From the NCBI GenBank assembly GCA_019614645.1, contig JABWDB010000006.1, positions 1 to 64,000 on the forward strand: 64,000 nt of DNA, in the 5' to 3' direction. Shown in pieces: positions 19,604-31,240 of the stretch (the first letter of the stretch is position 1; every line of letters begins with the position of its first letter). The notes beneath the pieces were generated by a model that saw nothing but the letters and a program-made list of their open reading frames with translations, had not been told where the DNA came from and did not search any database. The translations under genes were made by a program, and so were the position numbers. The DNA is from Stratiolaelaps scimitus (Eukaryota > Arthropoda > Arachnida > Mesostigmata > Laelapidae).

Positions 19604-22600
19604 GTAAGAGTGATCCTTTAGGGCACTGTCGACAGATTCGCCGTATGCAAAGATTTGTAAATATTTCATTTAAGTTGATTCCAAATTTTTTCCGGTATTT
19701 TCGACTCACCGTGTCTACAAACAGCGGATCAAATTAATCGTGATAATACATTTTCAGACCAGTGGCAGCCAACCCTGTGGGGATGGCCTACGGTACGCTG
19801 CAAAAGAACGGAACATTCAACGGCGTCCTTGGTTATATACAGCGAAAGGTCAGTGTGTCCATGTGTTGAGACAAGTACGTAGTGGAACTGTCAAAGGTCT
19901 TATTAATATTCCGATACAATTTATGGCTAGTTCTTTCAAGCTATGTGAATGGGTATAGTACACAAATTCGACTAAGATTTAATGATTAGTGAATTTGGAT
20001 TAAGGACGAAAATGAGGGTCGAGAGAGTGATTTTATGTTTGACCATCGAAATGAGCTGAATCGATTCGAAGAACAACGCGGTTTTAAACAAAATTAATTA
20101 ATTATTCTTGTCGAATGTTTTCAGTCAACCAAATCATTACTTAATTTCTATCCATTGACACGGGGTGATACGTTCCACCGAAGCAGACATTGGTTACAAC
20201 ATGAGTTGACTCATTTACTATAGGTATATATATATATATATATAAAGAGACCGCCACCAGTGTCGCATATCGTCTAACTGAAAACGATAACACAGCCCCT
20301 GCGATAGCTCATTCTGAATTCTTGCATGTTTCGTGCCTGTATCGATCGTATCTCTATCGGTGGATAAGAAACAATTAGAAGGCGGATATTTTCGCAGCTC
20401 CGTCAGCTCCAAATCTCGCACGTCACGGTTATTTCGATTACCACGCACCGTTTTCAAAGGAGGAAATTCGCCTTCTCACCATCAAACCTGATTCGTTCAT
20501 CGATCCATGGGGCTTCGCACGCGCGTTCGAGCCCAGTGTTTGGTAGGTTGGCAACTAGGTTATAGAATACATTAAATACATTTATTAAAAAATCCACGAA
20601 GATTTAACAAACCACCGAATTGGAGTTTGTCCATTAAAATTTCATATATACGATACTTCCACTACTTGTGCAGAAAAATGGTATGATTTAATCGTAAGTT
20701 GGTGACAGAAACAAAGATATATGCAAAGATGCATGCAGCCCTTGCTTAGGACAAGCCCGGCCGGCACTGAGGCTTCAGCCCTTCACGCGTATGACGACTT
20801 AGTGTTGGACGCCCTGACCACGATCCTGAACCTCCAGCTTCCTCCGGAAGCGGCGTCGCAGGCTACCCTTCCGGTTCGCTTCGGTGGCCTCGGCATCCGC
20901 TTGGCTGACGTTTGCTACGCAGCGTCGCTTACGGCGGTAGCCGACATGGTTGCTACAGTCCTCCCCCCGAAGCTCTCGCCCACTTCTCCGCTTCCCGTCA
21001 AGCTGCCCTTGACCAGACGGGCGTCCGCGCCCGGGTCCCTCAGGACAAACATAGCAAGCTGCGGGTATGGTTCGATGTTCTGCACAAGGAGCTGCGGGAC
21101 TCCCTCCTGGCCTCAGCTCCACACGTTGCTGACCAAGCTCTCCTCCGGGCTGTTGACAGGCCTGGTGCGGGGGCGTGGCTCCACGCGCTGCCCTCCTCGT
21201 CCCTAGGCACTGCTCTCGACGATCTCTCCCTCTGCTTCTATGTGGGCCTCCGCCTCGGGGCCCCTGTGGTTGCGGCCCACAGCTGCGAGCGCAGCGCCGA
21301 TCGCCATCCGCGACACACGATGCTTAATGACACGCTCGTGAGGGCCCTCCACTCCGCCGGTATCCCTTGCACAAGGGAGCCACAGGGCCTCGACACCTCT
21401 GACGGGCGCCGCCCTGACGGCCTAACTCTTATCCCCTTCCACCGAGGCCAGCACCTTGTTTGGGACGGCACGGTGGTTGACACTCTAGCACCTTCTTATG
21501 TCAACCACTGAGCAACCACCCCCGGTTACGCGATAGCGCGTGCGGAGCGGGCCAAGCTAAGGAAATACGCCGCACTCCAAGCAACCCACCTTTTTCCCCC
21601 CTTGCTTTTGAGACCTTGGGCGAGCACGACCCTCTCACTGCGAACTTCCTCGAAGGAGTCTACCATAGGTTAATACGCGCCATCGGGGACAAGCGCGCAG
21701 GTTCTTTTCTTCAGCAACGCCTGTCCGTCGCTGTGCAGAGGGGCAATGCCATCGCCTTTCTCTGGACAATGTCGACCTCAGCCCCGGTCCCAGCTAATCC
21801 CCCCCATACCCACCCCCATAATCCCTAGAAATAATTCCTAACTACTGTATGTTTGAATAAAACACCGAATGACAAAGTCCACTATTCAAGATTTATGTTC
21901 TTGCGACAAAATTGGATTAACCAGTTCTACAAATTCTACATTAATTTAATCTTTTAACTTACAAACTAATTTGGACAATCGCCCCGACAAATCCGGTACC
22001 GGAATAATCGTGTTGATGGATCGTGACAAAGCCAAATTTCTATTTCAAAAGATAGCCTGCCTTCGGCAAGGCTGCCTAAGGACGGGACGGCTACGCACGA
22101 TGCAGCATGGTACATAGAGCAGAGTTCGCCGAACCTCGTACAGAGACAGGTGCCAGACGGTGCGGGGAATCCATGCACTGCAATCTACGTGAGAACATGG
22201 TTCAGTCTGGCAATTTCCAGGACTCGGAGATCATAGCACTAGTCCTGTAAAAATCACGATCGATTCCCGCCATCTTCCTCTCCCATGTGCAGGGGAACTC
22301 CAGGTACGCTGGTGTGGAGGGAAGCTTAAACCTACACTTCAAGTCCTCTGCGAATTGCGGTGTGCCACTCAGCAGGTACACATATCTACTCAGAGATGAG
22401 CGATAAAGCCCCAGGGCTCGCTTCAGAAAAGTAGGCATTATTCGGTCGAATTTTTCGAACTGTGCCTCTGATAAGTGCTCCCAGATAACCTGGATACCTC
22501 TATGAGAAAAATGGCTGCCCCAACACAATCAGTAATTCTGGACTACTTCTAGCGCTCTCCTTTGCAAAAGCTGCTCTTGGCCTGGCAAAACTGTTAATGC

Positions 22601-25600
22601 CGAGTGGGCAAATTTCCTTGCGGTAGTGGTCTGTGCACAAGCGGACAAAACGGGCCAACCCGGTCAACAAACTGCCGGCCCAATTGACTCATCGTAACCA
22701 GCAAGTCGTTGGAGGCGACAATCTCGAACATGGGAAAACAAAGCAGACTAATAATCGCCTAGCCAATTCGCGTATCGAACAGGACACTCCACCGTGGACT
22801 GTCTCCTGAACTTCTTGAGCACCACGGCTATAAGCATAAAATAGCATTATTCCGGTAGACGTCATAATACACGCCGACTTCAAGGGCGTCTTCAAAACCG
22901 TGCAACACAAGGCCATTGTGTCAATTCTGTTGCCAAATAGAGTAGGACCTCGGCTACAAAAGTGGAGCATTGCTTCATTAGTAAAGGCTCCTCTAAGAGC
23001 AACTTTAGCGTTGCCCATTAGTAGCTATCAATCATCGCCTTTTCCCTTCTTTGGCCTTGTTCGGCCTTCATATTATTTACTTAATATCGAAGGAGACCGT
23101 AAAATACTCCAAGAGGGACTTCGTATGTCTTTAACTGGTCAGATCAAATCGGGCTTTAATTGTCATCAATCCCAGCAGTACCGTCACAAGATCGGCAAGG
23201 CGGCGTCCCCATAATACACGCTATGCACCTTGGGAATCGATGACACGGCTCGGCACACCTTCGAGGCATGCCCTCGTCTCGAAAACCACCGGCGAGACCT
23301 CGCGGCCAGAGTCGCACGGCCCCTCCCGATTTCACGCCAGGATATGGCCGCTATAATGATGAGAGACAGAGAGGGATGCGCCAACAAGGATAAGCAAGAA
23401 CTTGCGCGGCAGAGCGGAAAGGGGTGACGATCTTTAAGGGTGTCAAACGTTGGGGGTAGGGACAGGAATTTTTTCAGGGCCTCCGTAAGGGTATCCCGGA
23501 TTGCGGCGGTTCTCCCGGGGGCACCCACCCACTTGGAAGGCGTGGGGAAAGCTGGGTAGGTATTCCGTCTTTCCTCGTAAAAAAAAATATAAGGTGTTGT
23601 TCGTCTCGGCAGTGAAAAGTAAAGATACTATATTTGACTGGGTGACGAACTGCTAACGGAGATGGACGTCAAAAAAGATTTAAGTGTCTGGTTCTCTGCC
23701 TCGTTTACACTTAGCGAGCAAGCCGATTTTGTTGAAAAACAATGCTCACTTATCTCTAACTGGATCTTATGATCCATTGCCTCTAGGTTCTCTTCTACCT
23801 TCTAAAAACTGTACCGCACGTAGTAGTATTGTTGGTGTACACGTGTATCATATGGGACCCGATCAAAGCAGGGAATAGAGCTGCAGCTCCCCCAAAAAGT
23901 GCAAAGGAGATATCCCAGCTGATCGGAGATGAGATCTGCCTCGGACAGTCTTCCTATTGGGGTGATGTCAGTTTATGGAAGAATGCTAAATGCTGACGTA
24001 ATTAGTTTAGTGGCGGATAGCCAGGAAACTAAATGATCCCAAACTCTAGCCTAAGTCAATAACGTGAAAAGCAATGTAAAATGATATACTAATGGCCGTA
24101 TATTCTGATATATTCCGCATATATTCTGATGATTTAAATTGCACAGTAATGCAATAGTGTATAACAATGTCTGGTTAGGCGTAATATGACGAAATGCAAT
24201 ACCAATACTTTTATATGGTACATAAATGAGTAACAGTTATTTTCCATCAAGGTGTTCTTCGGCATGAAGAAGCGCTAGTTTAGAATTACGTTGAATCGTT
24301 GAAAATGGAGAAATGTGCTTACCGCTTGCATTATTTACATCGGTCATGATGAGATTGTTGTAACAGACAACAGATGAGGCAGGTGACCTATTCATGTAGT
24401 TATTTGTGAAGTGCTTCACATCTTTCGATTCGCCATCCATGCTATGCTAATGAAAGTAATATTTCACTTCTTCACTGTTTCTCTATAGGTACTTCACAAT
24501 ATGCACATTGTTAGTCTACTCGATCTGTTGCGCCTTCCTGCATAAATTCGACAAACAACTACCGGGTCGCGACCCCGATGAGGTTTCTCGAGGCATATTT
24601 GAGTACATCTGGTTTTGGTTCTCCAGATTCTTCGCACAACGTAAGTTGACGCGGGACTGGAATATTTGTATTACCTGCGGGCGTGATGTGGTGGTTTAGC
24701 GCGGCAGTATTAGAATCAAAGGGAGTTTTGTAGTGTCGGGGGTTCAAATCTGAGCAATTTTCTCCATTATGGCCATTATCTCCGCAATTAGAATTGAAAA
24801 CTAGTAGTGATAACTAATGCGGTCTGCGGTACCGTCACAACTGTACACTAAGAATGATACCGTACACCTGCACCATTGAGTCCGCCTTCTCTGATCTGCG
24901 TTTCCAACTTACCCCGTTCTGATTTCTTGCAGCGGACTTCACACCCCGACGATTCTGGCTGCGATGGTGCGCGATTCTTTTTATGCTACCCACAAGCCTG
25001 ATGCTTATGAACGCCCTTGAAGCTGATCTGAAGGGCAGTCTTGTATTCAAGAACGAAGTGGATCACGTCAACAATTTCGCGGACATATTACGCTTTCAAG
25101 GCATGCGAATGGTCAGTGAGAAGAGTTCCGCGCTCGCCACTATGTTCACGCGGAGTCGAGATCCGTTCATGATGAAATTAGCTGAAAGACTCGATGAGCG
25201 CCGTGGTGTCTTTTCTGGCGAAAAGCTCGATTTGCTTCTAGAAGAGATAGTGAATCGTAAGGCAAGTTGCAACAATCATCTTTTATGTAATAAGTATGTA
25301 TGTTATTCTTGAATCTATGTACTCCTTTGAGTAATCTAGACTTGACCTATTCGTAAGCTTCCCAATTGGATTTGAGTAGGATACTTCGATGGCGGATAAA
25401 AGTCTTAAAAGCGAGGCACGTGAGTTAATGTGCTTCCGATACTTTACGATTTCTTGCTGTCGACATTGAGACCCCTTTCTGTTTCGTAAACCCGAGTAAA
25501 GTTGCATAATTTTCATATTCTGTGTACAAATTCACATACGACAAAAGTGTTATTGGTATAAGTCGGGTACCTCGTGGTAATTTTTGCTAAAGGCAAAAAT

Positions 25601-26536
25601 CAAGCACCGCTGAATTGATACTTCTGAATACGATTAGATTGGCGGGCGATACCGAACGGCCACGACAGTATAATACACTTGGTAGTATGTGTGTACAATA
25701 TCCGCACGATATTCTGCCTTTGTCAGCGATTCGATCTGGCAATAGTCCGAATTTATTTTCATCCCATTACAATATGCTCCATAATTACATAATCTGTACA
25801 GGCCGTCGTTGTCACAGCTCATCCAGCGGCGAAATCAATCATAACCGTCCTCGCTCGAGAAACTGGCCGTTGCCCAAACGTCAAAGCTAGCGCCGGGTAC
25901 ATAACTTCCGTTACTACTGTAATTCCGATGGGTCTTCATCTACCAAAACATATTCGGGAGCGCATCCAGAACGCGTATGTAGAAACTGCACATTATCACA
26001 TACAAATCTTCTTGTCGATTAAATTAACCTTTCGGAGCATTTCTAGATTTCTGATTAACCTCTCCGTCTGCTGGACCCATTCGATAAAACGACTTTCCTA
26101 TTTAAGGCTATCTTGTAGAATAGTTATTTTTCGTCCATTAGCGTTTGCCGTTTTATACGCAATTCAAACGTTTGCATGCATCTCTTCCTAACATCCTAGT
26201 AGTCGAATTGGACGGCCCTGCTAATCTCATCGTCAACCTCTCTGCTCGTTACTTTGGCCTGTCGGTTTTGTTACTTTCACTAGTGTTCTTCGCGTAACTG
26301 AGTCATCTGTCTACCAGCAAATGGTTCACTCCCGAGTGCACCTTGCCTCCCGCTGCGATTCGCGTCCCCGAGGCGAAGGGGAGCCTTTAGAGGCGCTCGG
26401 AGTGTCGGACCTCGAGGGCGTCATCTATCTGTACTCCATTGGAAGTTCTGCATCTCTTCTTGCTTTCGTAGCAGAGATCATCTGGACTCACACTCGACAT
26501 GCTCGCTACCTACGTACCAGGCTGAACCATGTCTAA
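19518..26536 (+). CDS. IR-C: ionotropic receptor gene, third copy
   Basis: Exons: 19518-19603, 19758-19848, 20379-20542, 24489-24640, 24933-25261, 25802-25978, 26318-26536 (stop TAA at 26534-26536). The first six total 999 nt with the same phases as IR-B, and the last adds 73 codons; all seven are open. Same domain order as IR-B: S1, M1, pore, M2, S2, last helix. The S1-M1 intron is swollen to 3.9 kb by two retroelement insertions, and the M1-M2 intron carries a SINE. The homologous N-terminal exon has a nonsense change, so function is uncertain. The late S2 exon is the most diverged of the copies (ITVLARETGRCPN). Confidence 0.65.
19758..19848 (+). CDS. IR-C exon, S1 glycine-rich motif
   Basis: Identical in protein to the IR-B exon at 9611-9701 (MAYGTLQKNGTFNGVLG). 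Confidence 0.7.
20379..20542 (+). CDS. IR-C exon, S1 to M1 linker
   Basis: 164 nt; KADIFAAPSAPNLARHGYF and IDPWGFARAFEPSV. Same splice sites as the other copies. Confidence 0.75.
20720..21887 (+). mobile_element. RT/endonuclease retroelement copy inserted in the IR-C intron
   Basis: Present here but absent at the homologous site in IR-B (about 10568). The left flank ends ACAAAGAT and the right flank resumes AAGAT, suggesting a short target duplication. It encodes LLRTSPAGTEASALHAYDD through RLSVAVQRGNAIAFL and has the family 3' tail ATAATCCCTAGAAATAATTCC. Against 38941-40462 it has a 12-nt deletion near 20898, a one-base deletion near 20968 and a 51-nt deletion at about 21290 that removes the zinc-binding CERCG...HHGLSC motif. 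It is inactive. Confidence 0.85.
21975..22528 (-). mobile_element. LINE 3' fragment, longer copy
   Basis: Minus strand: FDRIMPTFLKRALGLYRSSL, RYVYLLSGTPQFAEDLKC, IDRDFYRTSAMISESWK, then in another frame AVHGFPAPSGTCLCTRFGEL and YHAASC. The last part looks like the Cys/His-rich C-terminus of arthropod LINE pol proteins. It is homologous to 10780-11130, where the C-terminal part is deleted. Confidence 0.6.
22761..23090 (+). mobile_element. Reverse transcriptase relic (copy of 11357-11645)
   Basis: Plus strand: QFAYRTGHSTVDC, then in another frame DFKGVFKTVQHKAIVSILLP, NRVGPRLQKWSIASL. This is the palm region of a non-LTR RT, and frames are broken. Confidence 0.6.
23166..23595 (+). mobile_element. 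R1/Jockey-type LINE C-terminal fragment, insertion specific to unit 2
   Basis: Encodes CTLGIDDTARHTFEACPRLE, then RRDLAARVARPLPI, the typical Cys-His end of R1/Jockey pol proteins (C...DT..H....C). Unit 1 reads straight through the site at about 11735 without it. It ends in an A-rich run at about 23580. Confidence 0.7.
24489..24640 (+). CDS. IR-C exon, M1 and pore loop
   Basis: 152 nt; YFTICTLLVYSICCAFL and EYIWFWFSRFFAQ, with the same splice sites as IR-B. Confidence 0.75.
24668..24800 (+). mobile_element. tRNA-derived SINE-like insertion in the IR-C intron
   Basis: TGGTTTAGCGCGG (24692-24704) matches a pol III A box, and GGGTTCAAATCT (24740-24751) a B box, about 49 nt apart as in tRNAs. 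The segment replaces the corresponding IR-B intron. No proper cloverleaf could be drawn, so a SINE or tRNA relic is more likely than a working tRNA. Confidence 0.45.
24933..25261 (+). CDS. IR-C exon, M2 and first part of S2
   Basis: 329 nt; the N-terminal part is identical to IR-B, while the C-terminal end differs (GVFSGEKLDLLLEEIVNRK). It also ends with a GC-type donor, AAG|GCAAGT. Confidence 0.75.
25802..25978 (+). CDS. IR-C exon, late S2
   Basis: 177 nt; AVVVTAHPAAKSIITVLARE and PMGLHLPKHIRERIQNAY. Open, with a phase 0 donor TAT|GTAGAA. Confidence 0.7.
26318..26536 (+). CDS. IR-C last exon (third membrane segment) and stop
   Basis: Starts after CTACCAG in phase 0 (QMVHSRVHLASRCDSRPRGE), then the helix VIYLYSIGSSASLLAFVAE and THTRHARYLRTRLNHV, stop TAA. 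A possible poly(A) signal, AATAAA, follows near 26830. Confidence 0.7.
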   Translation, partial: QMVHSRVHLASRCDSRPRGEGEPLEALGVSDLEGVIYLYSIGSSASLLAFVAEIIWTHTRHARYLRTRLNHV

Positions 26537-26639
26537 TCTGTTCATTTCTTATTTTAGCACACAAGGGCCATTGTAGATTCTACAAGCATCTCCCAAAAGC
26601 ATATTTAAATCAAGAACTTCGTCTACTTGTACGATTTCC

Positions 26640-27390
26640 CATATTGTACATACCTATTCTAGTTGTGATGTGGAAACGTTGTTGTAACAAGCACTGCTTC
26701 CAACACAACAACCTACAAAGGTTCTTCGAGTTTCATCATGAGTGACTTCGATTCTTATTTTTGATTCGAGATTATTATCATTATTATTTTCCTACGAGAA
26801 CTCGAACGTTGTGAAACTGCAGTTCCATGAATAAATCCGAATTTGAATCCGATGAGCCTCCAGATCATTTTCCTTGTTCACCTTCATTGTCATTATTTAT
26901 TATCATTGTCTATCTATGCTGTGATAAACGATATGTGGTTAGTTCATACGGACATATTGCAGCAATTTAATAATTGAATTCGTTTTGTCGGCGTGTTTGT
27001 ATCACTGAACATTTTGCCGCAAAGAGAAAAACACGCTTAAAAGAAATAGCAGTCGTCCAGAAACAACGCGTTACCATAACGATCACATAACACTAATAAA
27101 CGAATTCGGGTGAATTTCGACGTCGAATTTAAAGAATAGTTAAAGTAAGAAAGCTTATGAAAAATGGTCGAAGGGGTCGAAAATAGACTAATTTTAGGTT
27201 TGTTCTCAAAAAGCTCTCGAAATATTAAGTACTTAAGTTTTCTGAAAGTTGTTTAAGTGTATCGTTTTCTAATAATGGTTCTCCAAATCTATCTATATCT
27301 CTAAATCTATTTTGTTCTCGCAATGTGTGTTCCGTCTTTCGGAATGAAAAGTCATACGTATATGTGTCACTTGCATGTCGATCTGCCGTA
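26640..27390. other. Unassigned AT-rich DNA right of the IR array
   Basis: No exon, repeat family or RNA gene recognised. Confidence 0.5.
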
Positions 27391-27399
27391 ACATTTATG

Positions 27400-27845
27400 C
27401 ATACCCTTGTCCCTGACAGTATTCTGTATTCCGCAAGGCTTGAGCATCTGCCCGAACATGCTCCTCTGCAGGCGGAGAGAATGACGGGTCAGGCGGAATT
27501 GCGATCGCGCCCTCTCAGTAACTTGGTGAGTACCATGCGCTCCCAGCAGAACTGGACTATAGTTCTTATCTGGGTAGATACTATAATGAAAAAGAAGGAT
27601 AAGCTGGAGAAAGCCAGGCAAAGATCATATAAGTCCCCAGGACAGAATGGTCAGATCGCAGAGTCCGGGAGGGGGCAGGATAGGGAGGTTACGGGGTGTT
27701 TAGGAGCGGCTCGGCTCTGCAGGTCTGACGTCCAGACCAAGTGGCCAATTGTAGGACCCTATGATCCCTCGGATGAAACAGTCGAAGTGCTAATGCTACA
27801 AGCTTTCCGAGCCATCTGGGGAGGGGGAGATACGCGGGCTTAGTG
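27400..27845 (+). mobile_element. Probable LINE 3' coding fragment
   Basis: The frame contains LVSTMRSQQNWTIVLIWVDT and IMKKKDKLEKARQRS. This resembles the C-terminus of Jockey/R1-type pol proteins, where a 'NW..V..FV..VM.KKE..E..R' helix ends the protein. Preceding RLEHLPEHAPLQ may be the degenerate Cys-His region. Downstream frame to 27843 is probably not coding. Confidence 0.4.
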
Positions 27846-28414
27846 CGGCCTTTGAGTCCCACACAAGTGTGTTGGTATGGACCGCCCAACACGTATGTGC
27901 ATCACGCAGTCCCGTAATCCCAAAAAAAAAGGCTTCAGCATACCCGTTCATAAGCTACAAGCATAAACGACATATTTGTACTATGTAAGCTTGAAGAAGA
28001 CCAATGCCCCTGTTGCATTGTTTGTGGGCCCGAGTGTAGCATTATTTAAGGCTAGTTACAACCATCACAACAACCAAACGGACTTTTCAGGTACAGTCAT
28101 CGTATATATTGCGAGTTGTTGTTTTGTCAATATGCAAATATGTTGTCACTCATGCTATCATCATTATCAACCTCTGAGTAAATATTGTCAAAGTATTTCA
28201 GTTCGAGCAGAATATCATTTGAAGCACGGTGAATTGCGTTCAACGTAATAATATCCAATTCAATAATAGTAATAATTGGCTTCCGTCTACGTAGCGTTTG
28301 GAACATAGGTTTTCGTAAACAGGCAATTCTCGGAAGCTAAAACATTGTCGTTGTTACATTGACAACTCTCCAAGTTCAATTTTGACCAGTCGCTTTACTT
28401 TCAACTTTGTCGCA

Positions 28415-28560
28415 CCTGCCAGGAATCCACAGGTAAACAAAGACGATATAGACATTTGAAGATCCTTCAAAGCGTCTGACAGGAGGATTTGAACCCAAGC
28501 CATATGTCCCTCCTGTCTTTGAGCAATCCGAGACGTCCATCTAGGGAGCTATACCTCACA
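28415..28560 (-). mobile_element. tRNA-derived SINE, copy 1
   Basis: On the minus strand, GGGTTCAAATCC (from 28485-28496) is a B box, downstream of a degenerate A-box region at 28530-28560. About 145 bp, including the non-tRNA tail near 28415-28440 (AGGAATCCACAGGTAA), is shared with 63641-63785. Two dispersed copies with a common tail indicate a SINE family. Confidence 0.55.
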
Positions 28561-28580
28561 TTACCTAGGATATATATATA

Positions 28581-29865
28581 TTAGGTAGTCCCAAGCAAAC
28601 TGTCGCCTCTTTAAATGCCAATAACTTTTGAACTAAATGAGTTAGTTTAAGGATCTTTTGGTATGAGTTAGAGGTACTCTCCAGCTTTATTGACACACCG
28701 ATTCCAGCGCTCTGGGAGTTTTGAAATAGCCAAATATTTACCATTTGCGTTTCCATATATAATTTGGTTATCTATTGCTTTTGTGAGTAACTCGACGGTT
28801 GCATATGCAACCCCACCTATTGCCCTTTTTAATGCATGGAAACAACCATAATCACATGGGCTTAAATCAGGAGAATATGGGGGTTGATGCCATCGCTCAC
28901 TATTGTTCCCCTCCATCCAGGTCGTAATTTCAGCAGTGCGGTGAGGTCTTGCGTTGTCGTCGAGTAACCACACTCGGTGTTGTCTATCCCCACGCCATTT
29001 GTTCATCAATCCTTTCAAGAAGCCGAGATATCGGGGAGCATTGAGTTTTTCGTTTGCCGCTAATATTTCGTAATAGCAAACACCCTTGATATCCAGGGCG
29101 AGTATCATCAACACCTTTCGTCCGAATCTATCTGGCACTGCCACAGACGCCGCCACTTCACCTTGTCGGAGCCACTGTTTTGCTTGGTCCTTCTCAGCGG
29201 GTCTATGCAGGCTAACCCATGTCTCGTCTATCGACACGGTGTGCTCTAAGCGACTGGTTTGTTGCGTATAAGTCTTCAAATTAGATGTCGAACACTCCAC
29301 ACGCATTTTCATCTGCTTAGCACTCAGTGTATGGGAACCCATTTTTCATTGATTTTCTTCATCTTCAGTACATTGGTGACAATTTTATGACATGTCACCC
29401 GAGGAATCCCAGTTTCAGCCGACAAAGACCTCATGGACCAAGCTCTAGTTTGCTCAAAAGCTGCCTTGATTATGTCAATCCGTTCGTCCCTTGTCGCACC
29501 TGATTGCTGGTCTTCACCTCGATGGTCATCGGTGTCCATATCTCTACTGTTAAATCGCTCGCACCAACGTTGCGCCGTTCGCAGGCATAAGGCAGACCTG
29601 CCGTACGCGTTCACTAATTGTCGATGGATTTCAGCTGGAGGGTGTTTTTGGAGAAACAAAAACTTGATGATTTCCCGTTGATTTTTGGGGGAATTTGAAC
29701 TTTTTACTGCAGCGTCCATCTTTCTGATCGTATCGAAACCACTCAGTGTTCGAAAGGAAGCCACGTTCCTACCGCGCGCCCACTCCAAAAATGAACGCAT
29801 TGTGTGGCGTAGTTCGGGCTGTGCGCCATCCGAAAGGCGCGACAATTTGCTTGGGACTACCTAAT
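28581..29865 (-). mobile_element. Nearly complete mariner element
   Basis: 1285 bp bounded by inverted repeats (TTAGGTAGTCCCAAGCAAAC at 28581 and its near-complement at 29865) and flanking TA target duplications at 28579-28580 and 29866-29867. The length is typical of mariner. Confidence 0.9.
28668..29719 (-). pseudogene. Mariner transposase (DD34D) with one frameshift
   Basis: Cut-and-paste transposase of about 350 residues, from ATG at 29719 (MDAAVKSSNSPKNQRE) to a stop near 28668. The N-terminal helix-turn-helix part (EIHRQLVNAYGRSALCLRTA) is in one frame. The catalytic half is in another: SIDETWVSLHR gives the first Asp, WLLDDNARPH the second and YSPDLSPCDY the third, with exactly 34 residues between the last two. 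The single break lies at about 29330-29340, where one C of a C run present in the 33209 copy is missing. Otherwise both halves are open. Confidence 0.9.
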
Positions 29866-29869
29866 ATAT

Positions 29870-31240
29870 ATATATACGAATGTGAACGATGAACGCTCCT
29901 CGAACGAGCGATGAGAAAAGTAAATGCACACCGAAAGGTGGTGATTGAAGGAGCGACCGTTGAGTGCTGACGACGTCTTAAATGGGCCGAAATTACTTAG
30001 AGGAAAGGTCTGCCTCTCTCCATCTCTCTCTCCCTCGCTCTCTCTTTGAAGTTTGCTTGCTTCAGTGCCAAACAGCACACGTTCGCCAGATGAATAGCAA
30101 ATGGCTGGTAAACGATGAGATCGAGAAGGCGAAACACGTTTCCGCTGAGAAAACCGTTGAACCTGTATCAGAAACCCAAGCAAGGAGAAGCGAAAAACGA
30201 TCCTCTTCGAAGCATCATTGACGGAAGTGTCGCCAGGTCACGTCCCTGGACTCAGTTCCGATGTGGGAAAGCCATACCGCCCGTATTTACCGTTCAGAGT
30301 TTCTGTTGGCTGCAGCACTCACCCCCATAAGGAGGTTGAGTTGACTAAACTTACGGGGCTTAGCAAGTTTCTGCCGCAATATCGAATGAAAACGCCAAAA
30401 CGAGAGCGAGTAAACAAATCGACCAATCGCGAATTCCATGTGTCAATTTGATTCACGCTCTGAGACTACGCTGAGCTGAATAGGTGAAATCGTTTAATGG
30501 GAATTCTCTATGGAGGGCCAACAACGTTCAACTGAAAGCCCAATGGGTTGCAGCAGTAGTGGCGACACAGATCAGAAACACGTTATATGACGATACGTTT
30601 GATCGGCGCCTATCTACGTCCCCGTGAATATTAACAAATTGTCACATATGACCACAGTCACACAGACCACCACAGTCAGTTACAGTGGTGGTGACCGTGC
30701 GTTTGAAGAAAATTTCCTCCTCTAAAAAAAAAAAAGAAAGAAAAAAAAATCAGTTACACAACCAACCGGCAAACCTAAACTTCCCTGTGGCTTTTCCCAA
30801 ATCGAGACAAACAACATTATAAACACTGCCAAAATTGTGATCTTCATGTATGTACATTCCCCACCCACTAAGGACGCTAACTTCCTCCTCTAAACAAAAA
30901 AAAGGGACGCTATCGGTTCACAAATTTATACGGGAAATTTCTATCTTCTCCGTTGACTCTTTTCAAATTCTCTCTTTCTCACGCGCCGCCAGCAGAATAG
31001 ACTCAGCGATCAAACTCACATCTAGTCGACCGTATGTCATATATGGATATAATATGTCAACTGGTTCGAAGCTTTGCATATATCTAAATTAGTTGAATTG
31101 ATTACTCCGTCGATAATTGCTAGCTATTAAAATAGTCGACGAGTCATTGATTATGCCACTCATCATCGTATCCTTGACACTGACCTCCCTGACTCACGTA
31201 AAAGTCCTGTTCTTCAGAGCCACCCCCGTCGGCCATAAAC
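29870..31240. other. Unassigned intergenic DNA
   Basis: Short open frames on both strands, with no recognisable domain. Contains poly-A runs near 30726-30750. Confidence 0.5.

Larger units (their letters stand above)
12577..24421. repeat. Tandem repeat unit 2 of the IR array
   Basis: Homologous to unit 1. It gains a recombinant duplication of the last two IR exons (14849-15824), a retroelement insertion (20720-21887) and a LINE fragment (about 23166-23595). It lacks the minisatellite expansion and the two hairpins of unit 1. Confidence 0.85.
24422..26630. repeat. Partial third repeat unit
   Basis: It carries the M1 to last-exon part of IR-C. Similarity to the other 3' flanks fades at about 26630, which marks the right end of the array. 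Confidence 0.8.
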
